Counted from the first letter of the stretch, positions 1 to 10,954 are shown. The stretch is 64,000 nt of DNA from DASPFV01 sp035620975 (GCA_035620975.1 DASPFV010000219.1:18591-82590); one strand, 5' to 3'. Program-made: numbers and translations. The notes: generated by a model not told the origin, from the sequence alone.

Positions 1-1
1 C

Positions 2-1966
2 GACAACATCTTCCTGACGTCGGACGGCCAGGTCAAGATTCTGGACTTCGGTCTGGCGCGCATCGAACCGGTCGTACCGATTCGGGAATCCGGCTCGGGG
101 CCCACGATTTCCTCCCTGACAGCGCAAGGTGCGGTCATGGGAACGGCGGGTTACATGGCACCCGAGCAGATACGGGGTGACCCAGCGACCGCGGCGACGG
201 ATCTCTTCTCTCTGGGGTGTGTGCTGTATGAAATGGTGTCCGGACGTCGCGCGTTCGATCGCCCGACCACGGTCGAGACCATAGCGGCGATCCTGAACGA
301 GGACGCGCCGGAGCTCGCCGGGTCGGCTGCAGCCGACCCCGTTCCGCTGCCCCTCGTGCACCTGGTCGGCCACTGCCTCGAGAAAGATCCGCGGGAACGC
401 TTCCAGTCCGCGCGTGATGTGGCGTTCGCACTGAGGAGTGTCTCCGCCGGAGTCGACGCGTTACCAGCCGCCCGCCCCTTGGCCGCGTTCGGGCGGACGG
501 TCTGGGTCACCGCCGCAGTTGCTGCAGTGCTGGCAACGGTCGTCATCGTTGTCTGGCTCATTAGAGCCGCACCCGCACCGCCACCGTCCGCGATCACCTC
601 ACTCGCGGTGCTGCCGCTCCAGAATCTCTCGGGGAACGTCGACGAGGACTATTTTGCCGACGGCATGACGGAGGCGCTGATCACCGACCTGTCCAGGATC
701 GCCGCGCTGCGCGTCATTTCCCGAACGTCCATCATGCAGTACAAAGGAGCGAAGAAGCCGCTGCGGCAGATTGCTGAGGAGTTGAACGTGGATGCGGTCG
801 TGGAAGGGTCGGTGCTGCGTGTGGGCGACCGGGTACGCATCACCGCTCAGCTCATCGACGCGGCTTCGGACCGTCATTTGTGGGCCGAGAGCTACGACCG
901 CGATCTCCGGGACGTGCTGTCCGTACAGAGCGAGGTGGCGCGATCCGTTGCCCGGCAGATCAGGATCACCGTCACGCCAGAGGAGCAGGCGAGGCTCGAG
1001 CGCACGCGCCGCGTGATTCCCGCCGCCCATGAAGCGTTCTTGAGGGGCCGGTTTCAGTGGAACAGGCGCACGCTCGACGGCCTCGAGCGCGCCGTCGAGT
1101 ATTTTCAGCGTGCGATTGAGATCGACCCGGCCTACGCGCCGGCCCACGCAGGCCTGGCAGACGCGTACGCCATTCTGGGGAACAATCAGTTCCTCCCGGC
1201 GGCCGACACATACCCAAAGGCCAAGGCAGCCGCGCTCGCTGCGCTGGAGATTGATGAGAGCCTCGCCGAGGCCCACACCTCGCTCGCCTTCGTGATGCAG
1301 AACCACGACTGGGACTGGTCTGGAGCCGAGCGAGAGTACCGCCGAGCGTTCGAGCTCAATCCGAGCTATGCGCAGGCCCACCAGTGGCGTGCCTTCCTCC
1401 TGCTCGGCGTAGGACGCACTGACGAGGCGCTGGCCGAGATCGACACTGCCCGCAAGCTCGATCCGCTCTCGCCGAGAATAAGCTCGAACGTAGGGCTGAT
1501 GCACTACTACGCGCGCGATTATGATCGGGCCATTCAGGAATTACGCGCGACGCTCGAGCTGGATCCGATCGGAAGCCGGTGGTTTCTCGGATGGGCCTAC
1601 GTGCAGAAGGGCATGCACGAGGAAGCCATCTCTGTGAGCCTCGAGCGCAGCGAACTTCTCGAGGAGCAGGGCACCTCGCTCGCCGACCTCGCGTACGCGT
1701 ATGCAGCCGGGGGCCAGGAGCGGCTGGCGAGACGCACGCTCGAACGCATCGCCAGGCAATCGAAGGCGGGCTACGTTCCCCCGGATGCCGTCGCGGCGGT
1801 ACACGTTGCCCTGGGAGAAAGCGAGCGGGCGCTCGCTTTGCTCGAGGACGCAGTCGGCCACCGCAACGTCATGTTTTACTGGCTCAAGGTCGATCCCCGC
1901 TTCGACCCGCTGCGAGCCGAGCCCCGCTTCCGGCAGCTGCTCGTCCGCATGGGCCTCACCCCCTGA
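2..1966 (+). CDS. Ser/Thr protein kinase with TolB-like and TPR C-terminal part (5' end outside window)
   Basis: The reading frame is open from the first bases, so the N-terminal half of the kinase lies upstream of the window. Visible are the end of the catalytic loop, the DFG motif (bases 44-52), and the activation segment GTAGYMAPEQ near bases 140-169. One transmembrane helix follows (about bases 496-561). Next comes a TolB-N-like domain beginning SLAVLPLQNLSG, of the type fused to adenylate cyclases and CadC-like regulators, and then TPR repeats to the C terminus (about 1030-1800). The order suggests a cytoplasmic kinase anchored in the inner membrane with a scaffold or sensor domain outside. 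The substrate is unknown. The kinase call is secure; the function of the tail is inferred. Confidence 0.93.
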   Translation, partial: DNIFLTSDGQVKILDFGLARIEPVVPIRESGSGPTISSLTAQGAVMGTAGYMAPEQIRGDPATAATDLFSLGCVLYEMVSGRRAFDRPTTVETIAAILNEDAPELAGSAAADPVPLPLVHLVGHCLEKDPRERFQSARDVAFALRSVSAGVDALPAARPLAAFGRTVWVTAAVAAVLATVVIVVWLIRAAPAPPPSAITSLAVLPLQNLSGNVDEDYFADGMTEALITDLSRIAALRVISRTSIMQYKGAKKPLRQIAEELNVDAVVEGSVLRVGDRVRITAQLIDAASDRHLWAESYDRDLRDVLSVQSEVARSVARQIRITVTPEEQARLERTRRVIPAAHEAFLRGRFQWNRRTLDGLERAVEYFQRAIEIDPAYAPAHAGLADAYAILGNNQFLPAADTYPKAKAAALAALEIDESLAEAHTSLAFVMQNHDWDWSGAEREYRRAFELNPSYAQAHQWRAFLLLGVGRTDEALAEIDTARKLDPLSPRISSNVGLMHYYARDYDRAIQELRATLELDPIGSRWFLGWAYVQKGMHEEAISVSLERSELLEEQGTSLADLAYAYAAGGQERLARRTLERIARQSKAGYVPPDAVAAVHVALGESERALALLEDAVGHRNVMFYWLKVDPRFDPLRAEPRFRQLLVRMGLTP

Positions 1967-2740
1967 CAGCAGGGCCCGTCGCGGGCGTCTGCGGATTCCA
2001 TGCGCCCGGCTTCGGGCTCCAGGCCCAGCCTCGTCGAGCGGTGTTCCTGGAGTTCAGTCCAGTCGGATACCGCTGACGGGGTAACCGCCACAGGCGGCGA
2101 ATTGCAGGAACAATGTCCGTCGTCCGCACGACTGATCCCGACGCGGACGGCACGCCGTTGCGCAGGCGTTCACAATCGTGCTCACGGCGAGCCCCGGCAA
2201 CCGTCTTGCTCGCCGGCCGCATTCTTCTCCTCCGGCGCAGACAACTGTCACGCCCGCGCTCGCGGCCCGCAGCTCGTGGCCCGCCTCGCGCGTTCCGGAA
2301 ACGACGAATTCGAGCGACAGGCGGGCCGTCATGAACACTCGCGTCGGGGGACCACTGTCGGGAGCAGGGTCGGCGTCGGTCGGGCTCGCCGCACGGCCGT
2401 GGGGCGCGCCGGCGGTCGCGCGGGGCATCGGGCTGTCGGCGAAGCTGGCGGATGGCGTCTTCGGCCTGCTCCGGCCGGGATGGACGCAGCCGTGCCGCGA
2501 CGGGATCGCCGTGTCTCCGATGAGCGGTGAGTGGCTGCAGGAGTGTGCCGCGGTGAGCGGCAGGCACGGCGATTCGTACTGAGGACTGAGAGCCTCTGCG
2601 AGGCAGGCAGGCCGGCGGGTTACGCGGATCAGGGACGAAGGCGGCCACCCCTGACTGTCGTGGCATCCGCCTCGGCCTGCGCGGCCGTGCAGTGCCGGCG
2701 AGCTGGACATCCCCTCGAACTGCGGGCTCGACCGCGCGCC
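1967..2740. other. 774-base stretch without a supported gene
   Basis: Both strands have open frames over 100 codons long here. None has a convincing ribosome binding site, a recognisable domain or a composition like its neighbours. No tRNA or clear terminator hairpin was seen. A decayed gene cannot be excluded. Confidence 0.4.
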
Positions 2741-4132
2741 TCACGCGGGCAGGAACGTGAAACAGAGCACCCCCAGCGCGAACCAGAGCGCGGCGTACAC
2801 CACGTTGTAGCCGATGAACTGGCGGAAGTCGATCCGGGCGATCCCGGCCGCGATGACGACCCAGAACGGCGAGAGCAGGTTGCCCATGTGGTCGCCGATA
2901 CTCAGCGCGAGGAGGCCGCGCTGGGCGGTGACCCCGACGGCGGCGGCCGTGGTCGCCGTGATGAACCCCTGAATGACCCACTGCCCGCCGCTCGACGGGA
3001 CGAAGATGGACACGAGCGACGCCGACGCGGCGGTCAGCAGCGGAAAGGTGAACTGGTTCGAGATCGAGGCAAAGAACTCGCCGAGCGTGCTGCCCACGGT
3101 CGTGAACTGAATCACGCCGGCCACACCGGCGTACAGATGGTAGAGCACGACGACCGGCCACGCCGAGACGGCCGCGAAGGGAAGTGTCCGGGAGAAGTTG
3201 CGGACGCTCCGGTGGCACAACAGGCAGAGCAGGAGCAGCGCCGTGTTCAGCGAGTTGAGCTCGAGACCGCCATTCGCGACGGCGAAATGGTACACGAGCC
3301 AGCCGGCGAGCACCGCGCTCAGCAGGGCGGTGGGCAGGGGATGGCTCTCGAGCCGCTCGGAGAACGTCGCCGGAACCGTGAGCGCTGCGGCGTCCGCACC
3401 GCCAGCCGGTGCGGCACGTTCGCCCAGTTTCCACGCCTCGGGGAAGTGGGAGAGCGGTCGAGCATGCCGCGGGAGGAGCAGGCGGGCCGTCACGACGAGC
3501 GTGACGAGAAACGCCGCCACGAACAGCAGCGCTGCCGGCGCGAAGATCGTCGTGCGGAGCGGCATCAGCCCGGTGGTCTTCTCCAGGAAGTGTCCCGGCG
3601 TGTTCATGAGCAGCGGCGCGCTCGCAGAGAGCCCGAACTGCCACACCGACATCGCGGCGCCGGTCGTCGCCAGCAGGAACGGAAAGTCGACCGCCAGGCC
3701 CTTCTTCTCGGCCTCGCGGGCGAAGTGGACGGCGATCAGCGGACCGAGCGTGATCCCCAGGCCCCAGTAGACGTAGGAGAGCGCCGCCGTCAGCAGAATC
3801 GCGGCCCCCAGCACACCCGACACGCTGCCGGGACGCTCCGACAGGGCGCAGATGACCCGTTTGAAGATCGGCGAGGCACCCAGGCTCGAGCTGAGGACCA
3901 GGATCAATGTCATCTGCATCGTGAAGGGCAGCAGCATCCAGAGGCCGCGGTGATAGGCGCTCATGGTGTCGCCGACCGTCGTGCCCATCGCCAGGGCCGC
4001 GACGGCCACGATCGCGAGCAGCCCGATGGACGTCGTCATCGCGTCCGGGATCAGCCGGCCGATCAGGTCGGCAAATCGCGTGAGGCGATCGACGGGCGGC
4101 GGCGCGGCCGGCTGGAGCATCTGAGTGGTCAT
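2741..4132 (-). CDS. atoE: AtoE-family short-chain fatty acid transporter
   Basis: A 463-residue, very hydrophobic protein with about ten or more membrane segments. The N terminus (DRLTRFADLIGRLIPDAMTT) and the segment with SYVYWGLGITLGPL match the AtoE/TIGR00366 family of short-chain fatty acid permeases, whose usual length is about 440-470 residues. Its role would be uptake of short-chain (possibly hydroxylated) carboxylates across the inner membrane. It is the last of three minus-strand genes (hydratase, phosphotransferase, transporter) with gaps of 65 and 54 bases, so an operon is likely. The family is well supported; the actual substrate is inferred from context. Confidence 0.85.
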   Translation of the reverse strand: MTTQMLQPAAPPPVDRLTRFADLIGRLIPDAMTTSIGLLAIVAVAALAMGTTVGDTMSAYHRGLWMLLPFTMQMTLILVLSSSLGASPIFKRVICALSERPGSVSGVLGAAILLTAALSYVYWGLGITLGPLIAVHFAREAEKKGLAVDFPFLLATTGAAMSVWQFGLSASAPLLMNTPGHFLEKTTGLMPLRTTIFAPAALLFVAAFLVTLVVTARLLLPRHARPLSHFPEAWKLGERAAPAGGADAAALTVPATFSERLESHPLPTALLSAVLAGWLVYHFAVANGGLELNSLNTALLLLCLLCHRSVRNFSRTLPFAAVSAWPVVVLYHLYAGVAGVIQFTTVGSTLGEFFASISNQFTFPLLTAASASLVSIFVPSSGGQWVIQGFITATTAAAVGVTAQRGLLALSIGDHMGNLLSPFWVVIAAGIARIDFRQFIGYNVVYAALWFALGVLCFTFLPA

Positions 4133-4186
4133 GGCAGGTGGCCTGGGCAGGTGCGGGGGAGCATACGGGAATGCCGGGTCCCGGGT

Positions 4187-5269
4187 CTACAGCCGGGACG
4201 CCGCCCGTCGCGCCAGATACGCCACGCGATCCCCGAGGTTCGCGAAGCGCGGGTCATCGGTTTGATGCTTCACGAAGCGGAAGTAGATTTGCTGGACGAC
4301 CACCGCAATCTTGAAGAGCGCGAACACCTCGAAGAACGTCAACGTCGTCAGGTCGCGGCCGGTGAGCGCGGCATAGCGGTCGACCAGCGCCGCCGGCGTC
4401 AGCCACCCCGGCCGCGTCGTTACCGTCGTGAGCGCGTCGCGCTGCTCGGGCGGCGCGCTCGGGACCCAGTACGCCAGCAGGATGCCGAGATCCACCAGCG
4501 GATCGCCGAGCGCCGCCATTTCCCAATCGAGCACCGACGCGACGCGGGATGGGTTGGCGGCGTCGAGCATCAGGTTGTCCAGCTTGAAATCACCGTGGAC
4601 GACGGTCGGCCGTGCAGGATCTGGCGGCAGCGACTCCGTCAGCCAGCGGGCCAGCGCTTCCATTTCGGGCACCTCGGCCGTCTTCGAGCGGTGCCATCGG
4701 TCGGTCCATCCGCGGACCTGCCGTTCGACGAAGCCGTGGGGCTTCCCGAGGTGAGTCAGGCCGGCTCGCAGGTCGACGGTGTGCAGCTCGGCCAGCGCGT
4801 CGATGACCGCGAGGCTGACCCCGCGCCTGACGCCCGGTTGATCGCGGATCGACGGCGGCTCCTCTTGGCGGACGACGATCCCGTGTCGTCGTTCCATTAC
4901 GTAGAACACGGCGCCGGCGATGGCGGGGTCCTCGCACAGGGCGTACACGCGGGGTGCCAGCGGAAAGACGGGATGAATCGCCGAGAGATAGCGGTACTCG
5001 CGAGCCATGTCGTGGGCGGTCGGGGCAACCGGGCCGAGCGGCGGCCGCCGCACGACGATCTCGGTCGTCCCGAAGCGCACGAGATACGTCAGGTTCGAGT
5101 ATCCGCCGGGGAACTGCGCCACCTGCATGCGCTCGCGCAGATCGAGGCCGGCGATGCCGGACGCGGGTAGCTCCGCGCGCAGCCACGCCTCCAGTCGCGG
5201 CCAGTCGAGCTCTTCACCCGATCGAACAGGCGCGGTGTCGGCACCAGGAGCGTCGGCTCTCTCGCGCAT
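4187..5269 (-). CDS. Kinase-fold phosphotransferase, ACAD10/11 N-terminal type
   Basis: A 360-residue protein of the aminoglycoside-phosphotransferase (APH/ChoK) fold. The catalytic loop VVHGDFKLDNLML lies near residue 225 and the metal-binding DWEMAALGDP near residue 248. The early QFPGGYSNLTYLV stretch is typical of the acyl-CoA-dehydrogenase-associated group. In animals this domain is fused to an acyl-CoA dehydrogenase (ACAD10/11), and in Pseudomonas putida LvaA is a stand-alone version that acts on 4-hydroxyacyl-CoA. The neighbouring hydratase and divergent dehydrogenase fit that role rather than antibiotic resistance. Family strong; the hydroxyacyl-CoA substrate is inferred. Confidence 0.88.
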   Translation of the reverse strand: MRERADAPGADTAPVRSGEELDWPRLEAWLRAELPASGIAGLDLRERMQVAQFPGGYSNLTYLVRFGTTEIVVRRPPLGPVAPTAHDMAREYRYLSAIHPVFPLAPRVYALCEDPAIAGAVFYVMERRHGIVVRQEEPPSIRDQPGVRRGVSLAVIDALAELHTVDLRAGLTHLGKPHGFVERQVRGWTDRWHRSKTAEVPEMEALARWLTESLPPDPARPTVVHGDFKLDNLMLDAANPSRVASVLDWEMAALGDPLVDLGILLAYWVPSAPPEQRDALTTVTTRPGWLTPAALVDRYAALTGRDLTTLTFFEVFALFKIAVVVQQIYFRFVKHQTDDPRFANLGDRVAYLARRAASRL

Positions 5270-5334
5270 GAAGGTTCATTCCGCCGCCGCCTCGCCGGGT
5301 TGGGCCCGAGACAGAAATCGTTGCGCGCGGCGCA

Positions 5335-5805
5335 TCAACGGACCACCGGTGACCGGGCATAGTAGCGGACGATCCATTCCGCCACTGCACAGGGCCTGTC
5401 GCCGCTGTCGCGCTCGATAGTGACGTTCCAGGTCGCCTGCGTGCAGTCCTTCAGGTCGTCAACCCTGCCGAGGGCGAATCGGCCGCGTATGCGGGAACCG
5501 GCCGGCACCGGTGACACGAAGCGCACGCGGTTGAGCCCGTAATTGATCGTCATCCGCGGATCGACGATGGTCATGGCGTCGCGCATGAGCGCGCTGACCA
5601 GCGACAGCGTCAGGAATCCGTGCGCGATGGTCGTGCCGAAGGGCGCCTCGGCCCCCGCCCGCGCGGCGTCGACATGGATCCACTGGTGGTCGGCGGTTGC
5701 GTCCGCGAATGCGTCGATGCGTGGCTGATCGATCACCATCCAGTCGCTGACGGCGACCTCGCGCCCGACCAGCGCCCGCAGCGTCGCCAACTCTACGACG
5801 GCCAC
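5335..5805 (-). CDS. MaoC-like (R)-specific enoyl-CoA hydratase
   Basis: A single hot-dog-fold MaoC domain of 156 residues. The hydratase motif runs from FADATADHQWIHVD through APFGTTIAHGFLTLSL, with the catalytic Asp and His in the expected places. Proteins of this length hydrate trans-2-enoyl-CoA to (R)-3-hydroxyacyl-CoA, linking to beta-oxidation or polyhydroxyalkanoate supply. It is the first gene of the minus-strand set that continues with the phosphotransferase and transporter, and faces the divergent acyl-CoA dehydrogenase across a 344-base gap. It probably handles the enoyl-CoA made by the dehydrogenase/kinase pair; that link is inference. Confidence 0.88.
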   Translation of the reverse strand: MAVVELATLRALVGREVAVSDWMVIDQPRIDAFADATADHQWIHVDAARAGAEAPFGTTIAHGFLTLSLVSALMRDAMTIVDPRMTINYGLNRVRFVSPVPAGSRIRGRFALGRVDDLKDCTQATWNVTIERDSGDRPCAVAEWIVRYYARSPVVR

Positions 5806-6149
5806 GCGGCATCATCCTCGCTGGCCGTCGGGCGGACGCACAAGCCTGCCATCCATGCTCCCCCGCGCGCTCGGCGGCCCCGGGCGCGCCCTCTCGGAAG
5901 ATCGAGGCGCCGCTGCCGGCGGATCGGCCGGGAGGGCCACCCTGCTGGCTCGGACCGGGCGGCGCAGCGGACGTGACATGCGTCGCTACGGTATCATGCC
6001 GCTCGCCCGGTGCAGCTGCCCTGGTCGCGGAAACCGCAGGGGCCTGCGGCCGGTCAGCACTCGTTCGCGGCGCCCAGGTGGCCGCGACGGTTCTGGCGGC
6101 GCGCAGGGGCCGCGCACGCGCACACAGTCGCCGCCATCTGAGGATCGCC
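5806..6149. other. Divergent intergenic region between hydratase and acyl-CoA dehydrogenase genes
   Basis: These 344 bases must hold the promoters of both divergent units. No clear -35/-10 pair, operator palindrome or small gene could be identified. The frame of the dehydrogenase is open upstream to base 5973 but has no recognisable protein similarity before base 6150. Confidence 0.4.
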
Positions 6150-7409
<1,260 letters not shown>

Positions 7410-7456
7410 TGCACCGGCGGCACGAGCTCGGGGCGTAGGGGGACACGACCTCCGGG

Positions 7457-8047
7457 TCACCTCCATTCACCGCGACGCGTCCGGAACGTGATCGAATATC
7501 GCAGCGAAGTCACGGCGGGGATGTGGTGCTCGTAGGCGCTCCGCGCCTCGCCGGTCATCAGGTACGCCGACCGCCGCTCGAGCACCAGCTCGTGGGTCGC
7601 CGACCTCCGCTGCCCGTGACGTTCGCTCCGCTGCTGCGGGCGGAGGTACGGGCGCAGCCGCATCCGGCAGGTGGACAGGAGCGAAACGCCGGCGACGATT
7701 CCGTACTGCGGCGCGTCCCGGTGCCAGCCGATGGGGGCGCCAGGCGGATATTCGTTGATGAGCGCCATGGCGAAGGCAGCCGCCGGGATGCCGGCCCACG
7801 ACGCCAGCGCCTCGCGGAGCGGCATCAGGAACGGAGGCACGTCGGAAATGACTACCGGCGCCACGTCGTACGCTGCACCGAAAAACGCGACCCGCCGGCG
7901 CGCGGCCACACCGCGCATCTCGAAGGTCGAGAACTCGACCCCGGTGATCGCCTGTGCCAGCGACGCCTCCGCCTCCGTGCCGATGAACTCGGGGCGATAG
8001 TGGAAGCCGTCGGGCAGATCGACGCCGAACAGCGGAGCTGGACGCAT
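7457..8047 (-). CDS. AlkB-like 2-oxoglutarate/Fe(II) dioxygenase
   Basis: A 196-residue protein of the AlkB/ALKBH family, which removes alkyl groups from nucleic acid bases (or sometimes proteins) by oxidation. The iron ligands are visible as HRD in GWHRDAPQYG and the distal His in EHHIP, followed by the RYSITFR segment that supplies the oxoglutarate-binding arginines. The FINEYPPGAPIGWH-type turn (here LINEYPPGAPIGWH) is typical. Length matches the compact bacterial group. It stands alone, convergent with the dehydrogenase gene. Nucleic acid repair is likely; the substrate is not shown by sequence. Confidence 0.88.
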   Translation of the reverse strand: MRPAPLFGVDLPDGFHYRPEFIGTEAEASLAQAITGVEFSTFEMRGVAARRRVAFFGAAYDVAPVVISDVPPFLMPLREALASWAGIPAAAFAMALINEYPPGAPIGWHRDAPQYGIVAGVSLLSTCRMRLRPYLRPQQRSERHGQRRSATHELVLERRSAYLMTGEARSAYEHHIPAVTSLRYSITFRTRRGEWR

Positions 8048-8258
8048 GGGCGCAGCCTGATCAGTCTATGCCCGCCGGAACCTTCGCCTCTACATCATGC
8101 ACGCGGGAGGGCCGATGCTCGACGACCTGCGGGCCGTCAACCGTCGGTCAGCACGATGGTCACCAACCTGATCCCTGTGTGACCGCCGGACGGAAAACCA
8201 GTCAGCTCATCGTCACCTCTGCGCCTGAGCGGCACTCGGCTTGCTGCGCGCGGATTCC

Positions 8259-9962
8259 ATGCGGTACCTCGCTCTCGCCTGCGACTACGACGGTACACTC
8301 GCGCACCACGGCCGCGTCGACGACGCCACGGTCGAGTCGCTCGAGCGGCTGCGCGCGTCCGGCCGGAAGCTGCTGATGGTCACGGGCCGCGAGCTCGACG
8401 ACCTCATGCGCGTGTTTCCGCGCCTCGAGTTGTTCGATCGCGTGGTGGCCGAGAACGGCGCTCTCGTATACGACCCGGGCACCCGCGAGGCGCGGCCGCT
8501 CGGCGAGGCACCGCCGGAGCGATTCATCCTCGAGCTGGAGCGGCGAGATGTCTGGCCGCTCTCGACAGGCCGCGTGATTGTCGCGACCTGGGAGCCGCAC
8601 GATCGGGCGGTGCTGGAGGTGATCCGCGAGCTCGGCCTGGAGCTGCAGGTGATCTTCAACAAGGGGGCGGTGATGGTCCTGCCCTCCGGCATCAACAAGG
8701 CAACGGGGCTTCGCGAGGCCCTGGACGAGCTCGCGCTGTCGACCCACAACACCGTCGCGATCGGCGACGCCGAAAACGATCATGCCTTCCTGGCCGCGTG
8801 CGAGTGCGGCGTCGCCGTGGCGAACGCGCTCGAGAGCGTGAAGGCCCGCGTGGACATGGTCACCGCACGCGATCACGGCGCCGGGGTGGTCGAGCTGATC
8901 GATCGGCTGATTGCGTCCGACCTGGCCGAGCTGAACCTGCTCCTGACGCGCCACGACCTGCCGATCGGCATCACTGAATCCGGAACCGTGAACCTCGCTG
9001 CGTATGGCCGGGGGATTCTGGTCGCCGGCCCGTCGGGCTCCGGCAAGACGACGGTCACGACGACGCTGCTGGAGAAGCTGTGCGGGGCAGGCTACCAGTT
9101 CTGCCTCCTCGATCCCGAGGGTGACTACCACGAGTTCAGGGGTGCCATCGCCCTGCGCGGCAGCGACAGCCGGGCTCTCGCCGACGAGGCGTTGCGCGTC
9201 CTGGAGCGGCCGTCCGAGAATGCCGTCATCACGCTCCTGGATCTGAGGCTCGAGGACAGGCCTCCGTTCCTGCAGACCCTGCTTCCGCGGCTGCTGGAGC
9301 TGCGCAGCGCCACCGCGCGCCCCCACTGGATCGTGATCGACGAGGCGCATCATCTGCTGCCGTCGAAATGGCAGCCGTCCAGCACGACGCTGCCGCAGCA
9401 GTTCACGAACGCCGTGCTCGTCACGGTGCATCCCGACCATGTCTCGACGCCCGCGCTCCGGCTGGTGGAGACGATCATCGTCGTCGGGCCGGAGCCGCAG
9501 GAGACCCTGGACGCGTTCGCGCGGGGTCGCGGCGAACCAGCCTCCCGCCTGCCGGTGCACGACGACGAGCGCCAATGGGCCTGGCTGCTCCGGCCGGAGG
9601 CGCCGCCGGTGCAGTTCCACGTGCTCCCGCCGGCAGCCGAACGGCAGCGGCATCGGCGGAAGTATGCCGAGGGCGAGCTGAGCGAGGATCGCAGCTTCTA
9701 CTTCCGCGGACCGGAGGCACGGCTCAACCTCAGAGCCCAGAACCTCGAGTTGTTCGCGCAGCTTGCCGACGGCGTGGACGACGAGACGTGGCAATACCAC
9801 CTGCAGCGCGGCGACGTCTCGCGCTGGTTCCGGACGGCCATCAAGGACGAGTCGCTGGCCGACGAGGCCGCGGAAATCGAAGCGCGGGCCGACCTGGCGA
9901 GCGCCGACAGCCGTGCCCGCATCCGGGCCGCCATCGAGCGCCGCTACACGAAATCGGCGTAG
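8259..9962 (+). CDS. HAD-family (Cof-like) phosphatase fused to P-loop ATPase
   Basis: About 567 residues from the ATG at 8259; an upstream TTG at 8241 is possible. Residues 1-220 form a HAD hydrolase of the Cof/IIB type, with the nucleophile motif DYDGT (Asp9, Asp11) and the C-terminal motif IGDAENDHAF. After a short linker comes a P-loop ATPase with Walker A GPSGSGKT near residue 257 and Walker B WIVIDEAHH near residue 357, resembling HerA/DUF87 ATPases. The last 70 residues are helical and charged (ETWQYHLQRGDVSRWFR). The phosphatase probably acts on a sugar phosphate; the ATPase role is unknown. It is not part of an evident operon. Confidence 0.85.
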   Translation: MRYLALACDYDGTLAHHGRVDDATVESLERLRASGRKLLMVTGRELDDLMRVFPRLELFDRVVAENGALVYDPGTREARPLGEAPPERFILELERRDVWPLSTGRVIVATWEPHDRAVLEVIRELGLELQVIFNKGAVMVLPSGINKATGLREALDELALSTHNTVAIGDAENDHAFLAACECGVAVANALESVKARVDMVTARDHGAGVVELIDRLIASDLAELNLLLTRHDLPIGITESGTVNLAAYGRGILVAGPSGSGKTTVTTTLLEKLCGAGYQFCLLDPEGDYHEFRGAIALRGSDSRALADEALRVLERPSENAVITLLDLRLEDRPPFLQTLLPRLLELRSATARPHWIVIDEAHHLLPSKWQPSSTTLPQQFTNAVLVTVHPDHVSTPALRLVETIIVVGPEPQETLDAFARGRGEPASRLPVHDDERQWAWLLRPEAPPVQFHVLPPAAERQRHRRKYAEGELSEDRSFYFRGPEARLNLRAQNLELFAQLADGVDDETWQYHLQRGDVSRWFRTAIKDESLADEAAEIEARADLASADSRARIRAAIERRYTKSA

Positions 9963-10041
9963 AGCTGACGCGCCCGATGCGCCATTGGAGGCTGCGGGTC
10001 ACGATCCGGGTAGAATCGCGGTCACGACAAGGGAGGTCGCG

Positions 10042-10335
10042 ATGGCGAAATACGTGACGCTGTACCAGTTCACCGATCAGGGTGTCCGCAACGTGAAGGA
10101 CTCGCCGGCGAGGCTCAAGGCTGCGGTCAAGAAAGCCGAGTCGATGGGGATGAAGATCGTCGCGGCGTACTACACGCAAGGTCCGTACGATCTGGTCGCG
10201 ATCTCCGAGGTGTCAGACGAGAAAGCCGCGACCGCGTTCGCGCTCGCGACGGCGGCGCAGGGCAACGTGCGCAGCACCACCATGCGTGCGTTCGACCCCG
10301 ACGAGTTCGAAGCCATCGCGAAGATGATCTCCTAG
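10042..10335 (+). CDS. GYD domain protein
   Basis: A 97-residue protein beginning MAKYVTLYQFTDQGVRNVKDSP, with a GGGAGG ribosome binding site about 10 bases upstream of the ATG at 10042. It matches the small GYD family (ferredoxin-like fold, named for a Gly-Tyr-Asp motif; here GPYDLV occupies that site). The family has no settled biochemical function. A second GYD gene lies at 26051. The gene stands alone between the HAD/ATPase fusion and the TerB-like gene. Confidence 0.85.
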   Translation: MAKYVTLYQFTDQGVRNVKDSPARLKAAVKKAESMGMKIVAAYYTQGPYDLVAISEVSDEKAATAFALATAAQGNVRSTTMRAFDPDEFEAIAKMIS

Positions 10336-10435
10336 TGGGAGACGCCGCTCGTTGATTCCTGCCGGGTTTTCCTGCGCTCGCCTCGAGGCCGCCACCGACG
10401 GCGCGCCCCGAGGGTAGTCGGGATACTCTTGTTGC

Positions 10436-10954
10436 ATGCCGCTGAAGTCGATTCGCGCGTGGCTCGGCGTCGACCGCCCCGGGCAGGACGAATTCGCGCC
10501 GCTCCGCGAGACGCTCGACGCACTGGATCATCTCGAACCGGACCGGGCCAGGTATCTCGGTGCGTTTGCGTATCTGCTCGGGCGCGTGGCGCATGCCGAT
10601 CTGCACGTGTCGCAGGACGAGACGCGGGCCATGGAGGCCCTCGTCCGGGAACACGGCGGCCTGCCGCATGACCAGGCGATCATCGTGGTGCAGCTGGCGA
10701 AGACCAGCAACCGGCTGTTTGGCGGGACGGCCAACTTCATCGTCGCGCGGGAGTTCTCCAGCCTCGCGACCTATGACCAGAAGCTCGCCCTGATGCGGTG
10801 CCTCTTCGAGGTGTCGGCGACCGACGCCGCGATTTCGACGGCCGAGGAAGCGGAGATCCACCGCATCGCCAACGAGCTTCGCATCCAGCCTCCGGACCTG
10901 CTCGCGCTCCGGGTGGCCCATCGCCGGCACCTGCCAGGGATGCCGCGCGACTAG
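10436..10954 (+). CDS. TerB-like (tellurite resistance B fold) protein
   Basis: A 172-residue all-helical protein. The core (FAYLLGRVAHADLHVSQDETRAMEAL and LFEVSATDAAISTAEEAEI) has the paired acidic D-x-x-[IV]-s-x-x-E loops of the TerB/DjlA-N family, which bind metal. TerB proteins are linked to tellurite and stress responses at the membrane, but most solo versions are uncharacterised. No signal peptide or membrane segment is seen and no ter genes are nearby, so tellurite resistance should not be assumed. Confidence 0.75.
   Translation: MPLKSIRAWLGVDRPGQDEFAPLRETLDALDHLEPDRARYLGAFAYLLGRVAHADLHVSQDETRAMEALVREHGGLPHDQAIIVVQLAKTSNRLFGGTANFIVAREFSSLATYDQKLALMRCLFEVSATDAAISTAEEAEIHRIANELRIQPPDLLALRVAHRRHLPGMPRD

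Noticed and set aside
2054..2710. 218-codon minus-strand open frame as a gene
   Set aside because: No known domain, no ribosome binding site, and a composition with many Cys, Pro and Arg typical of noncoding GC-rich frames.
2531..5170. Very long plus-strand open frame over the transporter and phosphotransferase genes
   Set aside because: Its product is Arg/Gln/Glu-rich low-complexity sequence without domains, the usual antisense shadow in GC-rich DNA. The minus-strand genes have clear motifs.
4187..5269. Aminoglycoside resistance phosphotransferase
   Set aside because: The sequence type and neighbours match the acyl-CoA dehydrogenase-associated group, not antibiotic kinases.
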